Of a stretch of 64,000 nucleotides of DNA, positions 24,160-35,488 are shown piece after piece. Within the stretch, counting starts at the first letter, position 1; every line of letters starts with the position of its first letter. The stretch comes from Membranipora membranacea. Lineage: Eukaryota; Bryozoa; Gymnolaemata; Cheilostomatida; Membraniporidae. The notes under the pieces are model-generated. The model saw only the letters and a list, made by a program, of their open reading frames with translations. It did not search any database and was not told where the DNA came from. A program made the position numbers and the translations under genes. Location: NCBI GenBank assembly GCA_914767715.1, contig OU612067.1, positions 30,354,162 through 30,418,161 of the forward strand, written 5' to 3'.

Positions 24160-24350
24160 CAAAGCAAAATGTCAATCCTGTCGCTTCCAGTGGTCTTAAG
24201 TACTAGTCTGAGTGACGTCGAGAGAAGATACAGTCAGAATGAAAAGAAGTCCTTAGCTTTTGCGTCGGGTTAAGAAAATTTCAGGGATTATCTGGTACAA
24301 AGTTCATCCTCATGACAGATTGTGAACCGCTACTGACTGTATAAGGTGAT
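24160..24350 (+). pseudogene. Ty3/Gypsy-type RNase H fragment
   Basis: Translation gives SLSDVERRYSQNEKKSLAF, the conserved RNase H segment of Ty3/Gypsy polyproteins (usually ..RRYSQTEKEALA..). A frameshifted FTLMTDCEPLLTVY-like continuation follows. Stops and frameshifts make it dead. A second fragment of similar kind lies at 61942-62293 (-). It sits directly between a SINE and an oppositely oriented recombinase fragment. Confidence 0.65.
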
Positions 24351-24369
24351 AGGCCATATCCCCTATATC

Positions 24370-24798
24370 TCCGCTCACCCACCTACATACTGTAACATTT
24401 TGCTAAACTCTTGGGTGAAAACATCAAAGAGTGGCAACTCAGGGAGTTTTTGCCCAAACAAATCCAGGTATTGCTGTAGCAACAGCACTGGTTTCAAGGG
24501 TTCGCCTGAGTCGTCAACAAGTTTGACCCTAGCCTCTGTCTTAGAGTGTTTGAACGACCTAAGAGTTAATGACAGGAGGTTTTATCCTTTGACCAATGCA
24601 CATCTCCGAACTGATGGGCATGGAGCTATCTGTGGAGCACAATTCCGATGGTCGAAGAAACCCGTAAAAAGCTACTGCCATCATGCAAGAAGACACTGGA
24701 AGACACTGCAGTTTTCGTGCCTGACTCAACTCATTCTTAAACCCCTTCAGCATCATTTTGAGTCCAGGGATACTTTTAGGTCTAACTTGCAAGATCAT
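24370..24798 (-). pseudogene. Tyrosine recombinase fragment (DIRS/Ngaro/Crypton-like)
   Basis: The minus frame from 24798 carries MAVAFYGFLRPSELC, the typical helix of transposon tyrosine recombinases (..AFFGFLRxSEL..). After a frame break near 24560 another minus frame continues with LRSFKHSKTEARVKLVDDSG and then QQYLDLFGQKLPELPLF, which fits the segment before the second Arg. The catalytic Arg of the FLRPSE motif is visible. The HxxR and Tyr parts are not, so the fragment is incomplete. I cannot choose between DIRS-like retroelement and Crypton DNA element. Confidence 0.6.
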
Positions 24799-24959
24799 GG
24801 AATAACTATATATAAACTTTGTTATTGTCGATCAATGTCAATGACAAATAAAGACCATGCAAAAATAAATAGATAAAAACAAAGCAGTCAGGTGTATTTA
24901 TGGAAAATATCATTGTCTATAAATGCTGTCATATTTATGAAAGTCTCTTTTCATATTTT

Positions 24960-26400
24960 CCCTCATATGGAATCAAAATTATATTGCAGATTGAAGGCGG
25001 GAACGCTGTTTGTGTAGATATTGTCATAAAAAATAAGCCTGATTTAAGTGCAATCAAGTCCTAATATAACTTAAACCATGTGAGCGGTTCTAACACCACC
25101 CTGAGGAGACCTGATAGAAATGTCAGTAAACTTAAACAGGTGCTACCTTCTGTGAATGGCTCTCTCATTTCAACTAACATAAAAATCAGACCATGCTAGA
25201 AAAAGATCAACACAGGTGAGGCCATACTCTATTCAAATCGTACTTGTACACACGCGTGTTTGTCGAAATATCCTACTCCATTTAACATGTCTAACCTTTC
25301 CACTACCAACACCTATTATCTGTCCCGTAATTTGATCATTTTCTGAATAACTGCAGCTATAAGCCTTGATGCACCAAGTCAATTGCCAGTGTATCTCACT
25401 ACAATAACTATCACCTTTTTATCAACTTATTATCAACTACAAAACTAAACACTCTTCTATCAACTTGATGTTCGACCCTGCCATGTCAATATCTTGCTAT
25501 ATGTCCAACACATTGACCAAGTCTGTACCAATCAGGACTAACAATATCTGGGCCATCTGGATCTCAAAAAACACCAGGACTCTAAGCTGACCTGAAGGAA
25601 AAGGAAGGCCAAATATCTTATACATTAATCTGTTGACTGAAATCTGCTGAAACCTACAAATGAACACAAAACTCAGGGTTATATATACAATCAACGGTGC
25701 TGATGATATGAAAATTGCTACAAGGACTCGGTGAACTGTAATTATAAATGAGAAGCAGAAACAGAAGAAGTTTGTTGAAGATCAACAAGACTAGATCGTC
25801 CTGTTCTGGTTCTGTTCTGGATTTGCAAGATAACCACTGGCAATTAATGATACCTTCAAGTTTCCTAATGGCTGAGATATAATAGTTGTCAACAGCCTAT
25901 CTGAAGATTTCCTATCGATATGGAAGTTCATTTCTTAGCTTGAATCTCAAACTTCCATTATGATCACCAAAGTGACTGAACATTCATCATGACATTTTGG
26001 CTTTGTTTCCTTTAAGTCTTCCTGTTAGTTGTCATTATTTACACTACTATTTAATGTCCCTGTTTCGAAATGCAGCCCTCGGTACCAGTAATGAGGAACA
26101 CCATCCTCAATATACGATCTGTAATAAGTTCCAATAGATAAAATTGCTAATTTTTGCAGTTCAAAGAACCAAAAACATCTATGTGGCTTATCAGTTGAGG
26201 CCACAGATACTATAATTTTAAGCGCATGCTTCCTATCTAAAGATGTTCTACACCCTACCAGCAGAAAATTTTATTGTAAATAGCGGCCTACTACATACGT
26301 AGAGCTCTTGGATGAATAAGTCTCAGCTCCGTTTTAGCTCTATGATGTTATCTGATCTATGATGTTCCTGCCCCTGGAGGTTTCATAATTATGATGGTAC
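24960..26400 (+). repeat. Block B, copy 4, leading into block C2
   Basis: Matches 13720-15900 with moderate divergence. It has only one unit of the 185-base tandem (near 25158). It ends GGTTTCATAATTATGATGG, where block C2 begins directly, which suggests that B and C were one unit originally. Confidence 0.75.
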
Positions 26401-27681
26401 TGATAATGTACATACAGGCTTTAATTATGTATCACAATCTTAAACTAGATTGTACCGAGAACAGTATAAAAACAGTAACAAAGAGCAGGTTGGCACATTC
26501 GTCTTGAAAGACCTGAACAGAACAGAGCAGAACTCTGAATATCTATATACGCGACAAAATTAAGGTAAGACACATAAGCACACACTAACTGCATCATGAT
26601 AAATTATCATGAAATTGTTATCACACTATATTTATTGGAATTGTTAATATTGAAATAAAACAGCCTGTGAACCTAATTGCAGTAAAACTCCTGCAAAGTT
26701 TGAAAAATTTAATTCATTGCCTCCCCCTGACCACTATGATTCACTATGGTCTTTGCTATAATAATTGAAAAAAAAACTAATTGCTATTTCCCCAATTTTC
26801 ATTTTTTTATTTTTTTTATTTGCCTCATGAACTCACAATAATTGATTTACTCGGCTAATATATCCACTTTTCTAATAGGACTGACCCTTTAAGATAATTC
26901 CTTATGTAACTTGAGCAGCCTTGTTACTGTTCTTGGTAAGCCCAGGCTAAGCTAACTGTTATACTGTAAGCGGATAATCATTTGAATGTGAATCCATGAC
27001 AGGGGAGATGATTTACTAAAGACCTTTCTAGACCCTGGATTTTGGCAAATTGAATTAGATTACATCATTCCATAATGTCCTTGTGCGAAAAAATTTACTT
27101 TTTTTGTTCATAACAATGGCAAAGCTTTGATATGAACAGTGGTTGTTTTTTGCTTTCCTAGGCACTTTAAACCACTGCTGCCACACAGCCAAATGTGTGC
27201 TTTTATATTATGTATAGCTCAAAACTACTATATTAATCATCTGCCGCAAGAGGTGCCGTAGTTACCGTCTTACTAGTGCAAATTGTACACGTCATAAGCT
27301 GATGCGTAGATTTCATGCCCTGATTTTGAAGATCAGTTTGTGCAAATAATTTGCCCATTAGGTGACAATAAGGAGATTAAAGCCCCTATTAATTATCTTG
27401 GAGCTATGCAGAGTTGAATGAGCACAAGTTTGCATGAGTGACAGCAGTAGTTTAAGGTAATGTCAAAGACAAATTCGAATACCAACATATCATATACCAT
27501 TGTTATTGTCAATAAATTGAGATGACTTCATTTTTAAAGATGGTTAAATATCTGAGTAGGTAAACATTTTTGTGCACAGTGCAACTTATAATTTATTTGA
27601 CCCATCTTTTAATCAACGTAGACTTGTAACTTAGAATATTATTGATCACAGTTATTATCCTAATCCGAGCTCAATAATCTG
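26401..27681 (+). pseudogene. Block C2: copy of the peptide gene without its signal-peptide exon
   Basis: The TATA box (26468-26475), leader exon and donor GTAAGACA (about 26573) match the gene at 18.9 kb, and so do segments of the first intron. The homology then passes from sequence before exon 2 (about 27520) to sequence inside intron 2 (about 27545). The exon with the ATG, signal peptide and first cysteine is therefore deleted. A MITE interrupts the copy at 27171-27450. At about 27682 it meets the BEL/Pao element, and I find no exon 3 copy behind that element. Non-coding in this state, although the promoter looks intact. Confidence 0.65.
27171..27450. mobile_element. MITE, 280 bases, TTTAA target duplication
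   Basis: The ends are near-inverted (ACCACTGCTGCCAC against rc ACTACTGCTGTCAC) and both flanks are TTTAA (27166-27170, 27451-27455). The orthologous site in block C1 (about 19464-19470, GCTTTAAGATAATGTC) has one TTTAA and no insert, an empty-site comparison. TTAA-type target use suggests piggyBac or similar, but the family is open. Confidence 0.75.
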
Positions 27682-29515
27682 TGTCGGTTGGCTTGCCAAT
27701 GTGGTGCATTCTGCGCATGCTCAGCTCTGGGCATGAGCTGATCTCTGCAAAATTGAGCCTCGGAATTCCGAAGCCATCTGATTGGCTACCTGCTCTGGTG
27801 GCACGCTCTCAAATGCGTGCGGAATTGTTAGAAAGAGTTATCTTCTACTGTCACTATTAGCTAAATTTGATTAGTAGTTTATGCAGGGGACATCCCATTT
27901 CCCCTTTCCAAAGTTGCAATCAGAACCCAAACTAAACTCATTGTTCTTGCACATGCGCAAATTCAAGTCACGCATGATGCATACTTAGCCTTACGACACC
28001 CGCTTTGTGGTAATGATAACCTAGTTTATCAGTGATCTACATGCCCAGTCAGATCACGAGAGTCAGTATGAATGTGGTGAGCGATAGCACCTGTTGTGTG
28101 AATTGTTCTAAATTACTGTTTACCATTTTAATTCTTTTGTTCAATGTTTAGTATTGACTTATACTATAGCTCAGCTTAGATACTGTGATCAGTCTAGTTG
28201 TGATGATCACAGGAGCAGTTTGCTGATGTAATCGAGAACTTTATTATTTAACTCGACTGTGCATCAGCTCTTTGTGCCTTTTCTGTCTTTTTTATTTTCT
28301 TGCTGCCTATTTTCATAATATTATTAACCATAAATACAGCGACCTGTCTTGGATAAATTACTGCTGCTTGAAAGGATCATTAATTCATGGAATATTTTTC
28401 TTGTGCTAGTAATGCGATACATTGTCAATCGTTTGAGATGCTCAACACTGCTGTCGTTATACTCGTCACGCTACCTGAGCTACATTATCTCCATGCCTGT
28501 ATCTCTGCCGCTGCGAATATCTCTAAATGTTTCCGTACAACTTTCAGGCATCACTGGAGAATGGCATATTATTCTGCAAGGCTCCGTGGCTAAACTAGAC
28601 TCACTGTATATACTATTAATGTGTTATTATCAGCCCAGGCGATGATCGAGCAAAAATGTACATTTTCTTGCAGTATCTCAACTCCATGAACATTAAGTTT
28701 GATGAATACAATGAATTATCCTTTCCGCATTGTTATGTATTTGCATTGATCACGATATTTTTGACGTTAATTTTTATTGCTCCGCACCTATATTTTGTTA
28801 TTATTGCAAAACGTAATGTTGTAGTTTCTAGGATACGGTCTAAGGAAAATAAAGATCAGTAGAACTCAACGCCTCACGCTTGATGGCTGATACAGTAGAA
28901 ACTTGGGATCGAAGGTACCGTATCCAACCAACAGATGATACCTCGCTTTAACTACGTCTTCCGCACCTGTTCCCGTGTACATCTTCCGTACTCGTTCTAA
29001 TACTCAGATGTTCTCGTCAGCAGTATATAACTCCACTCGTCTGATCTCTCGTCAATCTCGTCCAAACAGCAGCAGCTTTCTTCTATGACGCAGTTCGTTA
29101 TCAGCGCAGGCTACTGTACTCTAATCACACATCTACGTCTCGAGCATGTTTGGCAAGTTATAACTTGGTATCCTAGGCAAGCAGATTTTCTGTTAAAAAT
29201 GTTTATGTATTTTTTGTAAAATTTTCATCCAATTATGTTTTGCAATGACTTTGTGTGCTAATTAGTCCGGGCTAATTTCCCTTGCAGGTAGGATAGGATA
29301 GGTTAGGCATAGCCCAATTCACACTTTAGGTGCTGTTGTGCGCTATCATTGTCATTGTCGATCCTCCGCTCTGTTCTGGGTGTGTTAAAGTGTGACATAT
29401 TGCATTCTGTCTGCATTACTCCTGTCTTTAGGGTCGGCTTGTTGATATAGTGTTGTTCAAACCACTATCACACATCAGTTAGAGCAGTCTGATTTTCTAG
29501 AGGGTGTGTTGAATC
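27682..29515 (+). mobile_element. 5' LTR and leader of the BEL/Pao element (putative)
   Basis: Homology to block C stops at about 27682 and a TGTCGGTTGGC sequence starts, which suits an LTR start. The stretch holds AATAAA near 28850 and no coding content. I cannot fix the LTR end or the primer-binding site because no second LTR is present for comparison. Open frames at 28349-28862 are taken as chance. Confidence 0.4.
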
Positions 29516-30374
29516 ATGACAGTTTTCACAGAAATTACTATGGATGTAAGTAAAATTTCTAAATTAGATAGCAGACAGCTTCGTGCTGAGCTGAAAGAGG
29601 TTAATCTAAGTCAAGCCGGCAAAAAAGCTGACTTGCAACAAAGGCTCTTGGACCATTTTAATATTGATTCTGAAAAAACAGCAGGAGCTCGTAAATCTCA
29701 AAAAATGTATTTCACAACCTTCTGAAATCAATGGGGCAGGGCTAAAGGAAGCAATGGTCGATGCTGTTTATGCCAGCCATGTTCAGGTAGTCGAGCCTAT
29801 GGTCTTTGATGGGGACCCTCTAAAATATACCATCTGGAAAATCCAGCTAGAATCTTTGGTAGAATCTCCACAAATCAAAAAGAGTGACCGTCTAAATATT
29901 TTGACTATATATGTAAAAGATAAGGCTCTCTACGTCATTCAGCACTTGGTATATGTATAAGATGATGGTTGTTTTGAGAAAGCCATGTCACTTTTGGATC
30001 AACGCTTTGGTGATTCCTACAAAATCAGTGAGGCATTTCGTTCTAAACTCGAACACTGGCCAACAGTCAAGGCTTATGACAATGACGCCTTGTACGAACT
30101 TTATGATTTTGTTCAGCAGTGTTTGCAAGTAAAACAGCATGTTCCTGGATTATCCATTTTGGATGATTGTCGTGAAAATCAAAAGCTTTTGAGACAGCTC
30201 CCCACATGGTTTATCACTAAATGGCGTGAAAAAATTGTGAAGTACAAGGCACAACACAACCAGAAATACCCAACCTTTGAGGTTTTTGCAGAATTTTTAC
30301 ATACACGTGCCGAAATAAATTCAGAGCCCATTACCAGTGTATTATTAAATGCTGGATCCAAAAACCAGTCCTAA
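29516..30374 (+). pseudogene. BEL/Pao gag region with N-terminal SAP-like motif
   Basis: Translation begins near 29516 or 29540. The first 50 residues contain LDSRQLRAELKEVNLSQAGK and KKADLQQRLLDHF, a good SAP DNA-binding motif. After a +1 break near 29720 a second frame has FDGDPLKYTIWKIQLES, matching the conserved gag segment (DUF1759-type) of BEL/Pao elements. A TAA at 29958-29960 interrupts it. The frame continues to 30374 with RENQKLLRQLPTWFITKWRE, also typical. At least one frameshift and one stop make it inactive. Confidence 0.75.
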
Positions 30375-30517
30375 CAAAAGAAGCCTGAAAAAACAAACAC
30401 ATCGTAATCTATGCATTCATATAATGACAATAACAAAGGACAAGCAAATAACAGTGCTAACAATCAGAAAAATGCCCAATGTAGTTTCTGTGCCAGCTCA
30501 GATCATCACATATCAGC

Positions 30518-31750
30518 TTGTTTAAATTCATGAAAAAGCCATGGTCTGAGAGGCATGAGTATGTGAAAACAAAACATTTGTGTTTTGCTTGTCTCTTGTG
30601 TGGTCACCCTGCTAGTAAATGTAGGAAACGGCACACATGTGGTAAATGCAAGAAATCACTCCCGACATGTCTCCATAGAGACACAGTACAATACACTGAC
30701 ACCGGTAGCTCTAGTGAATCGAATGATAATTTGCAGAAATTTGCTCATGTCATAAATTCTGTTGACGTATCTCACAATATATCTAACGCTGACAAAACTA
30801 GGATTCTTGACATTGACAATAGAGAAAACTTCTACACAACGATAGTTCCAGTTTGGGTTTCCTCGAAAGAAAATCCCTCTCATGAGATATTAGTGTATGC
30901 TCTGCTAGACAATATGTCAAACAAGTGCTTTGTGTTATCTGATGTTTATGACCAGCTAGACGCGGACAACTTTGACACGACCTTGAAATTAGGTACCATG
31001 GCCTCTAGATGTACCAAAGTAGCCACAAAGGAAATGCTTGATCTCCAGATTCGGTCATATTACGACAGTAGCAAAATTATTCCAATGCCTCCAACATACA
31101 CTAGGGATTTTATACCTGCTGATGAATCAAGTATTCCAAATCCTGAATCTATAGCCAAATGGCCCCATCTATCACGTATAACGTCTCAATTTCCTAAGAG
31201 ACTAGAATGCCCTACTGGATTGTTGCTCAGCCATAAGTGCTTGCATGCATTCTTACCACGTGAATATATAGCGGGCGGGGATAATCAACCCTTCGCTGTC
31301 AAAACTGATCTGGGATGGTTGATTATGGGTCCTGAGAATGACTACTACAAAGACTGTGACAAAATAGGTATGACTCACTGTGTCATGACGCTACCTAAAG
31401 TTGACGACTGTGAAGAACGTGGGATTGAGTATCCAAATCCTGTCAGATTCAAATGTACTCAACCAATCAAGGAGTCATTTTCACAGCAAATACTGAAGGT
31501 CCTAGAATCAGATTTCAAAGACAGCCCAAGTGAACAAGTGTTCTCTCAAAATGATGTGAAATTTATGGCTTTGATGAAAGACGGTACAAGTCAAGACACA
31601 GAGACGAAACATTATAGAATGCCTTTACCGTTCAAGGACAATCATGACCAGTTACCAAACAACGGGACTGTGGTAAGGAATCGACTGAATCTGCTACGAC
31701 AGAAACTGCGTAAAGACAAGGACTACAAGGACAATATTTCAATTTCATGA
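30518..31750 (+). pseudogene. BEL/Pao zinc-knuckle and aspartic protease region
   Basis: A 410-codon open frame. Residues about 20-50 contain two zinc-knuckle-like groups (CFACLLCGHPASKCRKRHTC and CGKCKKSLPTCLH). Around residue 125, YALLDNMSNKCFVL occupies the place of the retroviral-type protease motif, with Asn where most members have Thr or Ser after the Asp. The later part (KTDLGWLIMGP) matches the linker before reverse transcriptase in BEL/Pao polyproteins. The next domain follows in another frame after 31747. Confidence 0.75.
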
Positions 31751-32480
31751 ATGTAATGATAAATAGTGGCGAGGCAGAGTTAGTTACGTCTCAAACAAAT
31801 CCAGAGGGTAGGACATGGTATATTCTCCATTTTTGTGTTAAACATGCTAAAAAGAACAAGCTACGCGTCATGTTTTACTGTAGTTCCAAGCATCAAGGTG
31901 TCTCTCTGAATGATTGCTTACAAAGTGGTCCTGATCATATAAATAGTCTAGTAGGAATTCTGATGCGATTTAGATTGAACAATGTAGCGCTGACTTGTGA
32001 TATCGAGAAAATGTTTTATCAGTTTGATGTGTATGAAAACCAAAGAGATTTCCTTCGCTTTCTCCGGGTCGCTGATGACTCGATGTCTGAGGTAGTAGAT
32101 TATCGTATGACAGTGCATCTATATGGTACAACTAGTTCGCCTGCTTGTGCAACCTATGGCTTACGTAGTATCGCTAGTAATCATCATGATCCAAGTAATG
32201 AAAGTAGTGTATTGGCTAAGCAGTTCATAACACATGATTTCTACGTCGATGACGGCATTTGTAGTGTTTCAGATATCAAAACCGCTTGTGAACTAGCTAA
32301 CAATGCTCGAAGTATCTGTAGGGAAAGTGGTGTTCAATTGCATAAGTTCCTTTTCAGTTCTGTAGATCTCATGAAATCGATACCTGCCTCAGAATGTGCT
32401 GCTAGTGTAAAATGTCTTGACCTCAATCATGCTTCATTACCCTTTGAACGCACTTGGTATTGCCTGGTCAGTTGAGAATG
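31747..32480 (+). pseudogene. BEL/Pao reverse transcriptase
   Basis: The 242-codon frame shows the palm motifs: ALTCDIEKMFYQFDVYENQR (motif A), LYGTTSSPACATYGLR (motif B) and FYVDDGICSV (motif C, YVDD) as expected for BEL/Pao. The frame breaks near 32420 and the polypeptide continues in a second frame. The start of the RT domain near 31750 appears eroded. Confidence 0.8.
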
Positions 32481-33240
32481 ATGAGTTCCAGTTTTCAGTC
32501 AATGTTAAGCATGGTAAACATACACATAGGACATTGTTGTCGACTGTAGCCTCAGTATATGATCCGTTAGGCTGGCTTGCTCCATTTGTTCTGAAAGGAA
32601 AACAGATCCTTCAACGTTTATTCCAAGCCAAACTGTCCTGGATGATGAGCTGCCCCCTGAGTTCAAAATTCCATTGGAATCCTGGTTATTTGAGCTACAA
32701 AAGATCACAGATATCCGCATCCCGAGACAGTAGTGGCCTGGTGTAAATTTCTATTCAGATCTCAAAACAGTAGAATAACATCATTTCAATGATGATAGTG
32801 AAACCGGCTATTGGCAATGATCCTATTTGCGCATGATATCTCAAGCCAACGAAGTCAAATGTGAATCGATGGGAAAAGCCAGAGTAACTCCAAAGAAAGT
32901 AGTAACTATACCTAAGCTTGAATCACAGGCAGCCGTTGTACCAGTCAAGATAGCACAATATATAGGGAATGAAATCGGTATAACGATCTGAGGCAATATT
33001 ACAAACGAGGATAAACAATATCATACCTATGTAGGAAACAGAGTGCAAACTATCAGAAATTATACTGAGCCATCACAGTGGCATTATGTAAAATCTAAAT
33101 CTAAACCTGCTGATACTGCCTCACGTACATGCAATGATAGTGATCTCTCTAATTCCTTGCTAAACGGCCCTGACTCTGTTCTCTATATTTACATTACTCA
33201 TAACACTTTTGCACTACATGGAGAAAAAGGAAGATGTTAT
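32417..33240 (+). pseudogene. BEL/Pao post-RT region, 3' truncated
   Basis: Frames with KHTHRTLLSTVASVYDPLGW, then PKKVVTIPKLESQAAVVPVK and YVGNRVQTIR, then QWHYVKSKSKPADTASR follow each other in the order of the RNase H-like region of Pao polyproteins. Several stops and shifts separate them. Similarity ends near LLNGPDSVL (33180). The integrase and the 3' LTR are absent, so the element is truncated or its end was deleted. Confidence 0.7.
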
Positions 33241-34930
33241 GTATTTACGAGTTGTGTACCCTTTAATGTTACTGAGACAACTCCTTACACACATGTTCTT
33301 TGCTGTCAACTAAGTCTGATACCGAGATGGCCAATTTTTGAGTAAAACAATAAAATATTACTCTTCATTATCCAGTAGCTTTTTCATAAATGATAATCAT
33401 TTTCGACACAAAATAACTGCAACCCAAACTGAACTTTGTCAATTTAAACACCGTCTAATGAAGTGCTTCACATCTCTTTTCTCCGTATTAGCTTTTTTAA
33501 GTTAATCATTCTGACTCTGCATGCAAAACCAATAAACGGCAACAATCATAAGGCTGAGCTTATTGATAATAAGTTTGGAGTTTTGTCTTGATAATATTTT
33601 CAATTTTTGCACTTATTATATACTACATAGTACAAATACTAATTTTTTTGACAACACCTAGGTACAATCCCTCTATTTATTTCCCCATTGTGTTTATATG
33701 AATCATGCTATCTTGCTAGCTCCAAAAGCCTGCTTCAATATGTGATACTCACCATGCATAACCACTTAAAATGGAGCTCAAAACCTGTATTTCAATATCT
33801 ATCATTTCTGTCAAAACCTGAGTATTGCAATTTTTTTTACAGGCCTGGAAAGAGCACCAATCGAAATTTCCCCCATTTTTACTGCACATTTCCGTTGCCA
33901 ACATGGACACCATCGAAGGTTATAAATGCATTATGCTTTGGATTTTATATCATTTTATTTTATCGAATTTCAATTCTTTACACATTTGAGAATATTTCCT
34001 TAGTATTCTACAACTCACCAATGCAATAGCTCGGCTTTTCCAGCTTGTTTTTGATAAAATTTGTAATTTATTTTTCTTCGATCAGTGGTTCAACAGGCCC
34101 ATGATTGGTCAAATAGGGGTGTTGGTCCCTACCACCTACCACTTTTTTTACTTACGGATTCACATATTGAGAGATCTCCCAAACTATTTCCGAAAATTTA
34201 GTAACACTTGTGAGGCTGCTAGTAAAGGTAAAGGTTCACATTATATACCCAAAGATAAACTCTCTTCCTCTCTCAATCTGATTGTTCACTTCAGTTGTGA
34301 GATACAGAATTCAGAGTGGGTAATTCCCTACTTTTTAAACATATTCTTGCAGATAATATATTCAATTTACTGATAACGTCAAGCTATATATAGTGTGAAC
34401 TGGTTAATTCAAACTTTAAAATTCAAAATTCCTGTTTATTCATACAAGAAAATTTGGCCCCTTCAGCCAGATCTCAATGTATTCTAATGGCACTTAATTC
34501 AAACTCTACTCAATTAGAACAAATGTTGGTGGTCCCCAGAGGTTTGAATTGAGTGAACTGCACTGTACTACTAATGCTACCTTTTTTTCAACACCATAGC
34601 TACTACTATTGTTTATTTACTGATTCGAATTCGATCAAGTCAGCCCATTTCATTTTGTACCAATAAATTGTCTTTCAGTTTCTGAGTGACTGAACATCCA
34701 TTTCATATCTGATTCGGGAAGATAACCTATTTCAACCATGTAAGAGAACAACTATCAGTTTAGGAACACAATACATTCAACCAAACTAACCAACGCTGTT
34801 GTGCAATAATAATCAAACTGAGCTGATTGGTTGCTCATGCTTAAACCACTGCCAACACAGCTGGGCTTTGCCAAGCAGTGCCACCAGTCAAAAATTTAGA
34901 TATAGAGTTGTGGCATCAAAACATCTAGCC
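33241..34930. other. No gene recognised
   Basis: AT-rich. The open frame at 33688-34029 has no motif and no splice context. I looked here for the continuation of block C2 beyond the BEL/Pao element and did not find it. Confidence 0.45.
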
Positions 34931-34933
34931 AGT

Positions 34934-35196
34934 AGCTTTGAATGGAGTTATATGACCTCACAAAATGTAAGGAGTATCTACTTCCCCAGCCATCCTCCAT
35001 TAGTGATGACATATGTTGAGGTTGACCACTCAGGTGCCTTTAAACTCTAGCTGAGATCCAACACTAATAAAAATGTTGAGTCTCAGCTAGATTTTAAAGG
35101 CACCTGATTGGTCAACCTCAACATTTGTCATCACTAATGGTGGATGGCGGGGGAAGAAGATACATTTTAAGAGCTCATATAACTCCATTCAAAGCT
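34934..35196. repeat. Long palindrome 1 (arms about 120-130 bases)
   Basis: The left arm (34934-35060) and the reverse complement of the right arm (35073-35196) share AGCTTTGAATGGAGTTATAT, CCATTAGTGATGACA, GTTGAGGTTGACCA and GGTGCCTTTAAA with few mismatches. The loop is only about 10 bases. Transcripts would fold into a near-perfect hairpin. It is probably a foldback MITE; no matching copy elsewhere in the window. Confidence 0.8.
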
Positions 35197-35409
35197 TTAA
35201 GTTACAAAAAAGGCATAATGAAATGAAAACAGTAGTGTAAAATGTGATTATTTTATCCGAATCACTATCTCACCTATAAGCATGTCGCTGCATCATACTA
35301 CAACTAATATGACAACAAATCACCCAAATGTTCCGAAAATAATAAATGAGATATCCTGATTTAGTTGTATTTCACTTTTATTTTATTGTGGAATTTGTAT
35401 GACAACAAA

Positions 35410-35488
35410 CTACCAATGTATTTTTCCCCAGTAACATTGCTCTCTTGATGATGCAGGGTGCCAACAGGCTTGGCCGTGTGGACAGTCC
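35410..35488 (-). CDS. Last coding exon of a second four-cysteine-type peptide (partial)
   Basis: On the minus strand an acceptor TTTTGTTGTAG is followed by a 79-base coding stretch that completes an upstream split codon and ends TAG (35410-35412), exactly the length and phase of exon 3 of the gene at 20330-20408. It reads DCPHGQACWHPA, then REQCYWGKIHW, so the C-x5-C spacing is kept and the last spacing is 9 instead of 11. The 3' UTR with AATAAA (rc of 35382-35387) is identical to the other gene over about 43 bases, while the coding part matches at only about 55% of positions by my hand count. I find no signal-peptide exon upstream (35.5-37.6 kb), so the gene may be incomplete or have a long intron. 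Confidence 0.55.

Noticed and set aside
24346-24876. 176-codon plus-strand open frame
   Set aside because: It is the antisense shadow of the minus-strand tyrosine recombinase fragment, whose motifs are clear.
28349-28862. Overlapping open frames near 28.4-28.9 kb
   Set aside because: Inside the presumed LTR/leader of the BEL/Pao element; no motif.
33688-34029. 113-codon open frame
   Set aside because: No motif and no exon context; same reasoning as for 2864-3217.
33241-34800. 3' LTR of the BEL/Pao element
   Set aside because: I compared this stretch by eye with 27682-28900 and found no matching block.
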